DNA of 64,000 nt from Bryoerythrophyllum caledonicum (Eukaryota; Streptophyta; Bryopsida; Pottiales; Pottiaceae): NCBI GenBank assembly GCA_963971425.1, contig OZ020516.1, forward strand, positions 1,364,001 to 1,428,000. The letters are read 5' to 3'. Under the pieces are notes generated by a model. It was not told where the DNA came from, made no database searches, and worked only from the letters and a program-made list of their open reading frames with translations. Made by a program: the position numbers and the translations under genes. This document shows, one piece after another, positions 53,291 through 62,605 of this stretch. The number at the start of each line of letters is the position of its first letter. Position 1 is the first letter of the stretch.

Positions 53291-53964
53291 GTGAATGATG
53301 TGTCGGTTTTGAGCGTAGGCGAATGTCGCACCCGTTGTCGTGTAGAGAGGAGTGCGCTTTGAGAATACGCGAGGTATCTGGCTGCGACTTCGTATAGTCT
53401 GCTACGGAGTTTTGTCAAATCGTGTGGTCTTCGGTCTTCAGTCTTCAGTCTTCAAACTCCTCCCCGTTGGCCTATCCTGTGGTGGTTCTAAAGGATTAAG
53501 GGTAAAGGTGGGTGATAAGAAACCACGGCCTCGGACAGGTAAAACGGGACGGCCAGACCACAAGCTGAAACTGTCCGAAAGATTGGCTCCTAAAATTCAA
53601 ACCCACGGTGACCAGCAAACGTGCCTCACCGGTGGGAACGACATAAACACGACCGTGTGAGCAATTAATCCCACTTCGCCGCAACAGAGTTTACAAGAAC
53701 AGAATTGAAATACAACTAGCCTCCAAAGCTGGCTTGGAATCACAAAAAAAGAAATCGGACCACAAGCCACAACACACTTGTCTCCATCTTTTCTTCTCTT
53801 CAAGCCTCAAGTCTTCAATTCCTCCATCCTTCAACTCCAAAGTCTTCAAGTGTTCAAAAACACTAAGAAACTCAAAAGAAGTGTTCAAAAACACAATGGA
53901 AAAGTTTCACCAAGGCTGTAACCTTCAAACAACTGACACAAATGACTCAAAACTTCAAATACTA

Positions 53965-54570
53965 AGTATAATAGCTCTTTGAAAAGTTAATTTAGACAAC
54001 TAACACTCCTCCAAATTTCAAGTCAATCTAAACTACTGTCCAAAAGTTATACGAGTTCAAAGTTCTGCCCCTCTAGATATTCAATCGCTCATAACTTCTT
54101 CTTCAAAACTCTAAATCTCAATTGTAATAACTTTTTGAAGAGCTATGACCATTGTTCACGCACCTTCCAATTCTCAAACAATTCTAAACCACTGTCCAAA
54201 AGTTATGGACAATCAAAGTTCTGCCTACCCCTATTCATTCAGATCTCTATAACTTCTTGTTCGCAACTCCAAATCTCAATTATAATATCTTTCTAGAAAG
54301 CTAAGATAGAGATGCACAGTCCCTCAAAATCTCAAATCAAATTGAGAACTATAAAAAAAATTGTGGCTCCTCGAAACGTCTGCCCCTCAATGGATGGCCT
54401 CGGGTTTTCACAGAATTAAAACCTCAATAACTTTTTCTCTACAACTCCGAATTCAAATTTTAAAACGAGTATGGAAAGCTCTTGAAACAAAAAACAAGAT
54501 CACAAATTTTCAATTCCATATCATTCAAGCTCAACGAGTTACACACAGTCAAAGTTCTGCTCCAAACCCT
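53965..54570. repeat. Diverged ~157-bp tandem repeat, ~4 units
   Basis: The block CCAAATTTCAAGTCAATCTA ... CTGTCCAAAAGTTAT ... CAAAGTTCTGCC recurs with starts at about 54010, 54167, 54326 and 54503; each unit also carries ATAACTTCTT and AACTCTAAATCTCAATT-like strings. Confidence 0.8.
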
Positions 54571-54889
54571 TGTTCTCTCACCCGCACACACACACACACT
54601 CACTAAGGAATCTCTTTTTCAACTTTTCCCCTCAAGTGGACGTGGGCACTCCAGCCCATGTCACCCTACCCAAAGTACCCCACAAGGTACTTCATTACTT
54701 TCTTATCCTTTCCACTTTCAACCACATAAAATCCCCTAGTCTTTTATTTATTGGAAGACTAAAAACTTAGACCTTCCAACCAACAAGACAAGTAAAATAA
54801 AAAAAATAACTAAATAAAAATTAAAAATAAAACTTATCGTAAGATACCTGATGGTACGGACGTATAAACGTGTTGATTCGCACAACCTG

Positions 54890-55070
54890 ATCGCCAAGTC
54901 GTGGACTTGGTTGGCTGGAAATATCGTGGTCAGTGGCTGCCGCCGGTCCGGGTTCGAACCCGATCGAGCCCGTCGAGCGGTTCGGCGGCCTACGGCTTGG
55001 CTCGCTAGTGAGGCAGGAAAAATACCAGTCAACCCGCTACCTACCCCCCTGAGCAGTGACAAGAGCGGTG
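54890..55070 (+). mobile_element. tRNA-related, SINE-like block
   Basis: GGTTCGAACCC at 54951-54961 is a perfect pol III B box with a small T-arm stem (CGGG/CCCG). A weak A-box-like TTGGTTGGCTGG lies about 40 bp upstream. The surrounding GC-rich ~180 bp stands out from the AT-rich neighbourhood. It does not fold as a complete tRNA. A SINE head or a tRNA relic fits best. Confidence 0.4.
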
Positions 55071-55230
55071 CATCACCTATATGCTAACACTTGCCCAAAT
55101 CCTCAAACCGTGGTTCTTACCAAGACCAACCCCTTTTACCCCAACTCCTTACTTATTAAAATCCACACATATAAAGACTAATACTTGTATGTACTTGATG
55201 GAAGAATTTCCATCAGGACACCGTCAACAT

Positions 55231-57734
55231 AGCGATGTACATACCTTCGAATCGTAAGCCAATATAAAGACCTTGTGACTAAATCCTAAGTCTTTGCATG
55301 TCCCTGGTGTCCAGCAGCGGGAGCATTATGTCTAGGCCGAAGAATTTGTCGTCGAATTTCCTTGTCATCTGGTACATACATCATGTTTTGGAAACGAAGG
55401 ATTCCATCAATAAAAGTATAGTCTTGGAGCGACGGCGGATATCTGATGGAAGTTTGTAGGTTTCGTCTTTGAAAAAAGCAAGAGGAGGAGTTAATATTGC
55501 ATCCTCCATAGCTGCATCCTTTATGCGCTCTATAATATGGTCGTCTGGCCAAACTGGGTGGCAAGATTCTAGGGCCGCCAATCTCAAGAGAGGCCGGTCA
55601 CTTGTACTTGGTGTTTGCATAAGATCCACTGTCATGACAGTGCATTTGTCCTTCCATTCATTGATCCAGGTCTGTGATGAATATCAAAATTAAAAACCGA
55701 TAAAAATTCAGACCGATGAGCTTGTCTTCGATCTAATTGTTTGGAGGTGAGAAAATATTCCAAATTTTTGTGATCCGAAATCACTGTGATGATGTAGGGA
55801 GACCCTTCCCCATAAACTCGCCAATCTTGGAAAGCTTAAATGATGCTCAATAATTCTTTATCATATATATCATAGTTTTGTTCAGCTGGTGACATTTTGG
55901 AGCTTCTATAGGCACACGGGTGTAGCTAGCCGTCTTCCTCACGTTGTGTCAATATAGCCCCTGTGACCATATCAGAAGCATCAGTCTCAACTATAAAAGG
56001 CCTTTCAAAGTTAGGGAGAAGCAATATCGGTGCCTCAATAAATTTGGATCGAAGCTCGCGAAACGCTGAATCTGCTTGAGGTGTCCAAAGAAATAGTTGA
56101 TTTTTTCTTGTTAATGTTTTGAGTGGCATAGCTATTTTTGAAAAATCACATATAAAATGCCGATAAAAATTTGCAAATCCAAGGAATGCTTGGACTTCTT
56201 TAACGGAGGTTGGAGTTGGCCACTCTTGAATAGCCTCTACTTTATCCTGGCACATTTCTAATCCTTTTGATGACACCCTCATGCCCAAAAATTCCACTGA
56301 TTGACGATGGAATTCACATTTGGATTCTTTAGCATATAGTCCGTTTTCTTGTAAGCGGCGTAAAACCTCTCTGACCACTTGGCGGTGTTGGTCCAAGTCC
56401 TTGGAAAATATAAGGATGTCATCCAAATATATAACCACTGAAACATCAAGTAAATCACCAAAAATTTCTTGCATATAGGATTGAAATTGAGCTAGAGCAT
56501 TTGTTAATCCAAAAGGCATTACCAAATATTCAAAAAGGCCGTAGCGTGTCTTGAATGCCGTTTTGTACTCGTGTCCGGTTGCCATGCGTACCCGGTGATA
56601 AGCTTGCCGTATATCAAATTTTGAAAAAATTGTTGCTTCCACCAGCATGTTTGTAAGTTCTGGAATTAGAAGTAACGGATATCGGTTATTCACTGTGACC
56701 TCATTCAAATTCCTATAATCAATGCAGACCCTGATTGAGCCATCCTTCTTTCGGGCAAATACTATCGGTGTTGAAACTGGGGACTTGGACCTTCGAATCC
56801 ACTCCTTTCTAAGATTTTCCTCCAAGTATTTCCGTGATTCTTCCAACTCCATTGGAGACATTGGCCTCAAACCGGTGTTACGGGGCTTCTGTCCTTCTTT
56901 AAATTCAATCTTCATATCTGACGTGCCATGCTGTGGTAGTCGGTTTGATGCTTCTTCACTGAAACCACCTTGCAAATCCCGATACTCCTTTGGAATAGAT
57001 GACTCTACAATCCTTGGCTCATCACTGCTACACTCTGAAATCTCAAAGGCAAATAGTTCGACTTCGCTTGCCGATATTCAGAATCCAGCTGCCGATACAA
57101 ATGCATGCCTAGGTGGCGACCACTCCATGGCATCCAAACTCAGTCCTCCGGAGGGCACCTGCTCTAGGATATTGTGCTGCTGCAGCGCCCGCGGTTCCTC
57201 AGACCTCTTAACTCCTCCATTCTCCAGGCAATGCTCCTGGCAATAGGGAGAATCAAATAAAACTTCTCGTTGGGACCAGCCGATGGTTGGGTCATGGCAG
57301 CTCAACCACGGTGTCCTAAGAATACATGCATATCGACCAGTATTAGTGATATCCGCCACCAATGTCTCATTGTGATTCCCAACGACCATTCGCACCTCAG
57401 CTTGGTGCGTGATGAGGCCCGAATTAATCATCCTTTTGTCAATCACCCGCACCTCTCTGGGCATGCTCCTTGGCCGTATCAATGCATTGCACTGTGCTGC
57501 GAAGTCCGGGTGCATGAACACCCCTGTTGCTCCTGAGTCCACCAAGGTGAGAGCCGCCGAGGACTTGGTCTTTGCATCCATGGTGAGGTGTCCTTCCGGG
57601 TCCGTCGTGGCTCGTAGAAAAATAGGAGCAGGTGTTGGCGCGTCTGCCAATTGAGGAAGAGTGCCGTCTCCTGCCAAACCTCCTCGCGGCATCGTCGCCG
57701 CCGCGCTCTGAATACAACGCGAGTACTGAACCAC
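55231..57734 (-). pseudogene. pol: protease, reverse transcriptase, RNase H, integrase N-terminus
   Basis: Protease: LTLVDSGATGVFMHPDF near 57560. RT: ARKKDGSIRVCIDYRNLNE, KFDIRQAYHRVRM, LVMPFGLTNA, and the catalytic YLDDILIFS near 56430. The RT connection and RNase H start follow (FLGFANFYRHF, FIVETDASDMVTGAIL), then RNase H remnants (DKELLSII, SDHKNLEYFLTSKQ) and an HHCC-like integrase start (YVPDDKEIRRQIL). Lesions: TGA 57078-57080, TAG 55926-55928, TAA near 55838, and frameshifts after 55700. RT residues look intact, which suggests fairly recent activity of this copy. Confidence 0.85.
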
Positions 57735-57737
57735 GTC

Positions 57738-58642
57738 ATTCAGTCCCGAGTCCGGTCTTTTTCCGAACTTCCACCCTCCACGTCCTCAATAGCTGCAATA
57801 GTGAGTGGCCGAGATGGGTTTGTGGGACACTTCCCACGTACATGTCCAAACTGTCCGCAACCCCAACACTTCCCCTATCGCTGATACTCTAGCCTCTCCG
57901 CTGTTGTCTTTGCCAACGCTGGAGGCCCTCGAACTGCGCCAAGCTCCATGGGCACAAGTCCGGATGTTGCTAGACCGACATGACTACGAGTAGACAGTTC
58001 TCGGTGCGTGGTCGTGCCCTTCACGCTGAGGAAATCAGATGACAACCGACGAGCATGTCGCCGCCTCCAAAGCCGCTCATCAATTTTGGAAGCCATCGCA
58101 ATCCAATCTTGCAACCGGCGTGGTTGTGTCTCTACGGTGGCCACGGAGTCCAACACCTCGACCTTCAGCCCGCCACAAAATCGTGCCACTAGGCTGCCCT
58201 CGTTCCAGTCCACTTGAGCAGCATATTCATTGAAAGTGGAAATATAAGCCGCGACTGAGCCCGTTTGCCACAGCCTCCCGAGACGATCTTCTGCGTTTCC
58301 TCTCCGATCCCCTAACATAAAAGATAGGGCATATGCCACCTCATCAGTATCACTGCCATATGTGCGTGGCTTCTCGAGGAACACCAGACGGAGCTGTGCA
58401 AACCAACAATAGACTTCATTTCCTTTTTTTCCAGTGAATCGTTCTAGTTCTTTTACCTTGGACTCCGGATAGTCAGCTTCCGCCAATCCGTGTCGTTCAG
58501 GATGTTGATGTGTGCCCCCAGTGCCTTGTGGTGGGGTCATAGACCCTAACGATGGCCTTGCCCGATCCGCTACGTGTTGGATGAAATGAGGTAGAGCCGC
58601 CTGCAGGACTATCTACACCTGCTGCTGGGTAGAAGTCAGCTA
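57738..58642 (-). pseudogene. gag with CCHC zinc knuckle
   Basis: The recognisable frame runs from about 58642 (ALPHFIQHVADRARPS) through VKELERFTGKKGNEVYCWF and YISTFNEYAAQVDWNEGSLVARF to the knuckle KCWGCGQFGHVRGKCP, which is C-x2-C-x4-H-x4-C. TAG 57875-57877 falls just before the knuckle and another TAG about 58617. It ends at about 57738, with pol starting in a different frame almost at once, so either a frameshift joins them or an indel has occurred. Gag proteins package the element RNA. Confidence 0.8.
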
Positions 58643-58661
58643 GGGTTACTCACTTTTGGGC

Positions 58662-58691
58662 AAAAAAAATATACCCAAAGTATATTTTTTT
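58662..58691. repeat. AT-rich hairpin
   Basis: AAAAAAATATAC-CCAAA-GTATATTTTTTT is a 12-bp perfect stem with a 5-base loop, immediately right of the gag start. Confidence 0.8.
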
Positions 58692-59499
58692 GGCCAAAAA
58701 AACTTAATTTTGCCCAATTTAATGGAATAAAAAGGTTTTTCTTCAGAAAAAATTATGTTTCAAGATGGATCTATGCATGATGTATCTAATTGGATAAGAA
58801 ATCAAAGAAAAAATCAACATTGAATCCTATTTTAGGAGCCTTGAAGAAATATCTCGTTTTTTAGCAATAAAAGTGAAAATAAGTTTCCGATCTAGAATTT
58901 TCAATTATAATATATGAACACATTTAGGCGTGAATGTGTCTCAAAACTTTTGGAGTGTTTAACTTCCTAGAACTCTCAAAATAAGTATATTTGGCAAATG
59001 TCATATACTTGTGACAGGTATATACTGATGAAAGATATACCTATATTGGCCAAATTGTAAATCAAAACTCAACATTTTTGAGGTTCCTAGACTTTAAATC
59101 AAGGCAGTTATCACATTCCATCAATAGAATTCCAAGATCGATCCCACATTCGCACTATGCAGCAAAAGAAGGTTTGTGACTCTTTCCAAAACCATTTGTG
59201 ACACTATAAATATACCACCTTAGTGGACTTTCACCCTGCTGCACAAAGGCAGCCCACTCTGCCTCGGTCCGTGTTGGTATTGGGATGTTTCCCGAATCCA
59301 ACCCCGGCCGCTCACCCTCCATCGTCGGCGTCGTTAGCTGTTCACTACACCAATAATTCCTCGATTCTCACTGGCTCCGTTCCTCCGACTTTCTTCTCCC
59401 ATAGCAGCTTTGGATTCCTGGATTCCGTGACCATCATTAAATTATGAGAGAGTAATCAACCTGATCCGTAATCTCTACAACTTCTCAGTCATTTGCAGA
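58692..59499. other. AT-rich DNA with TATA and small ORF
   Basis: CTATAAATATACC at about 59206 is a good TATA element, followed by a 74-codon frame (59223-59447) beginning MDFHPAAQRQ without recognisable domain. It could be an LTR promoter remnant. Not called as a gene. Confidence 0.3.
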
Positions 59500-59670
59500 T
59501 TCCCCAAAAGTTCAGCAGTTTCAACAATTTCAGCAGTTTCATAAATAACAAAAAATTTCAGCTGCACCATAATTTCAATAGTTTCAGCAATTTTAGAAAT
59601 TTCAGCAATGCCATAATCTCAGCAATTTTAGCAATTTTAGCAATTTCAGGAATTTGAGCAGCGCCATAAT
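59500..59670. repeat. TTTCAGCAA-type low-complexity repeat
   Basis: About 14 imperfect copies of TTTCAGCAA, TTTTAGCAA and TTTCAGCAG, period about 9-12. Confidence 0.85.
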
Positions 59671-61471
59671 TCTTTTTCTTTTTCCAAACGACCATCCATC
59701 TCATCATTTGTGAGGCGCAACAAGAAATACGAGATGCGTTATTATGTCACCGTTCAATCATGTTCATAAACTAATTTTAACCATGGGATTTATAATGTAT
59801 AGGCAATCATGATATACATGTAAAATTTATCTTGTATTAACAAAATGTATTATCTTACAGACTCGTGTGTCTTTCTTTTTTTTCTTTTCCTTTTCCAGAC
59901 TTGTCTCGCTCATGACTCGTCGTCTTGGAGCATGGATCACTCAGGGATGTGATATTATGTTAAGATTCAAACCGCATGATGAATGCTCCATTCTGTATAA
60001 CCATAAATTGATCTCATGACAAATAAGACAACATCCATAACACCATATTTGTTATATTGGGAGATTTCCATGATTTTGAAGATATATGATCTTTGAAGTA
60101 TCAATATATATAGACATTTATAGGTGCAAAGCATATAGACAATGCACCAAGAATATTATATTTCATTACATGGATGGACCAAATTGGTCGAATGTCCAAA
60201 AAAATTGGTAACAGTAAAGAAAGCATATACCATTATTCCAAGATTTATTCAAACTTCATGAAAAAAAGTCACAAAGAACACTCATTTACCTTGAGGCAAA
60301 ACACAATCGTCCTATCACTAATCAAATGGTATAGGGAGTTCTACCATAAGCCTTTATACGCGTCTTCAAAAAAGCCCTCTGACAAAGTCCATGATGCGCC
60401 ATTCTCTTGCATTAATGGATGCGCCATTCTCTTGCATTAATGGACTCTCTTAAAGACGCTGCAAACCCCGCCTACGCACCTCGTCACTGTTTGATTTGGG
60501 CAGCGAGTGTCGACGGGTGGGGGAAGGAGAGCACTTGTCTCTAGCAGCATTTCCTGAGAGAATACGGGGGTGGAGACATTTACCAATTGGTTCCTGCACA
60601 ATAGGCGCCACACACAATCCAAACAAATATACTTTAGGTCGAATACTCCTACACATCACACATGAAAATTGTATCAATTAGATCCATCCTAGCGCACTTT
60701 AGGTCAAATGGAGCTAAAATGCAAAAGGGAAGATCCACAGACAACATTTAACATCCAACGAATAAAAACAAGCTCAAATGAACCAAATCTACATGAGTGC
60801 AAGTAGCTCAACAGCAAACCAAAATTGCCTAGGCCAAAACGATTCAATAGTCCAATAACTTGGAGGTCAACATAACACGCACCGCGAGCGAGCGTTGGGG
60901 AGTAGCATCCCTTAAACCGTCATAGAGAGTACGCTTTGCCGGAGTACAATTATCCGGATTTAGACGCGGAGACCCTGGAACTGAACGAGGCCACTACGGC
61001 GAAGGTGAGTTGTCCCTTTTATGAATTGGCTCCCGTGCAATAGGGCTTTCGACAACTCCGGTGTCTACTCCCATGGTCGAATAATCCATGGTTGACTGCG
61101 TGGTTGCAGCAGAGTGCAACAAAAGCCCTTTACTCCGAAGGGAAAGGGCGAACTCCTCTGGGCCCAGCAAGGAATCCACGGACGCCCGACAGTCACAGTC
61201 CTGTAGAATTTTCAACCAAAGTGATGCTCACATACCTCAGAACAATAGATGAATACTCCAATCATTCAAAACAGGACGACATTCCATCAGCAGTAGGTAT
61301 CTATTCCCCACAACAAACAAAGTGGTGAAACATCTCGGTTTCATTTAAAAATATGTAAATATACACGAAAAATGGTCCAACAAAATTTACAAAATAGAGC
61401 TTCAGTCAACCGATACAGTTTAGCTCTATCCAACCTAAAGTATAATAAGCATCTAAGCGTTTTCAACGGCA
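59671..61471. other. Spacer with dispersed repeats
   Basis: 59960-60040 repeats 52116-52202. 60393-60442 is an exact tandem duplication of 25 bp (GATGCGCCATTCTCTTGCAT...). On the + strand, 60943-61003 has an exon-like frame ending AATTAK|GTGAGT, but it has no homology support. No gene is called. Confidence 0.4.
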
Positions 61472-62455
61472 TTAAGAGCAGAGATGCTGAGACGCTTGGA
61501 TTGCTTTCTTGATACTCGCAGACTGACCACACGTCTTCTGATCAATATAGAACATCTCTCGGCCCGAGGGATGTTCGGCCCGATACTGCGCTAGGCTATC
61601 CAGAAACAGATGGAGGTCAGAGAGATATGGCAGCAATTCCTCCAACAATACAGTATCATCTCTCGCGCTATCATGTTTGTGCGACCATGATGGAAGAAGA
61701 AGAACGTTCTCAGACAAATTGAGCATATTCTCAATCGGGTTGTCGTCAATGACAAGCGTATTTACCGGAGTATACTCATGACCCAACCTATTAAAGAGAT
61801 GGTTCGATAAGGTCTTCAAAAAGATGTCCTCCTGAGTGCCAGATTCCTTCATGTAGATTGTTCTGCTACCGACTCTACGCTCGGAAACCCTATCGCAACT
61901 CTCCTGATCAAAGATCCTGAGAGGGTACGAAGAACTATGCTGAAAAAGATATTTATACATCTGACGTGTTGTGGATTCCATCATCGAACTCTAGATCGTG
62001 ATGGTGGCAATCTTAGACAACCTCGCGAGGAATTCAACATAACCAGGGCGCACTCGGACTAGTTTAGGGCCTATTTCGGCCGGCTGTGAAGCTGAGTGAA
62101 TGGATGAGTCAGAGTTCCTGGATCCCCTGGTCTGCCACAAAGGCTCACACGTGCATAGAATCCCATTGAGGTCCAGCACAACATTCAACCACCTGCCCTC
62201 GAAATCTGATAGGACTCTAGGTATTTCTTCTAGATTACTGGCACCACTTATTGATGCCTTGCAGACCTGGTTCGAAAACGCCAGGAGAACGAACAATATT
62301 ACTAAAGATTCATTAACAACGACGGGCCAACGAAATGTAGAACAGAAGAGGCAAACGGGAGCAGACGTCATGGGGGGGAGAGTGGAGTGTGAAAAGTGTT
62401 GGAAGAGTACCTCGAGAACTTCATCGTCTTGCAGCATTTCATCTCGGACCCCCAT
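61472..62455 (-). pseudogene. FCP1/NIF-type (HAD) CTD-phosphatase-like protein
   Basis: ATG 62455 (MGVRDEMLQD) opens a frame to 61472, broken only by TAG 61991-61993. The HAD motifs are VVLDLNGILC (the DLNG variant usual in plant members), VRPGYVEFLARLSK, then a stop where the family has Trp in IWSSM, followed by SSMMESTT, and finally VIDDNPIENMLNLSENVLLLPSW. The ~325 residue size fits a small phosphatase-like protein. Family members dephosphorylate the RNA polymerase II tail or related targets, but in the DLNG variant the second Asp is replaced, so activity is doubtful. An N-terminal hydrophobic stretch (LVILFVLLAF) is unusual. A single TGG-to-TAG change explains the break. Confidence 0.75.
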
Positions 62456-62605
62456 CGATCCTAGCAAACCTTACATGGCGTAAAGGGGTTTGGAGAGCCC
62501 CACAACCATTTGGGGGACCGGTTCAGAGACAAGACGAGGTGGCTCCGGGACAGCAGAATCATGATCGATCTTGTCTACAAGCACGGTCGAAGCTTGGACG
62601 ACTAG

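Larger units (their letters stand above)
53291..55230. mobile_element. Foreign segment splitting the integrase gene
   Basis: This ~1.9 kb has no retrotransposon coding sequence. It contains short CTTC-rich repeats (about 53420-53450 and 53800-53850), a ~157-bp tandem repeat and a tRNA-related block. Exact borders and any target duplication could not be fixed. Confidence 0.5.
52349..58642 (-). mobile_element. Ty3/Gypsy chromodomain retrotransposon (chromovirus), decayed and interrupted
   Basis: Minus-strand order gag (with CCHC knuckle), protease, reverse transcriptase, RNase H, integrase and chromodomain is that of a chromovirus. Frameshifts, stops and a ~1.9-kb foreign segment (about 53290-55230) within the integrase have inactivated it. 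The integrase catalytic core is missing at the interruption. LTRs, PBS and PPT were not identified on either side, so the ends given are those of recognisable coding sequence. Confidence 0.9.

Noticed and set aside
54951..54961. Functional tRNA gene
   Set aside because: Only a B box and a short T-arm are present; no acceptor stem, D-arm or anticodon arm can be drawn.
60943..61005. Exon ending in GTGAGT on the plus strand
   Set aside because: A single open stretch of 20 codons without homology or partner exon is too weak.
822..62000. Reassignment of TAG as a sense codon
   Set aside because: Intact copies B and C both end in TAG at the natural C-terminus, TGA, TAA and frameshifts also occur, and C-to-T decay explains the pattern better.
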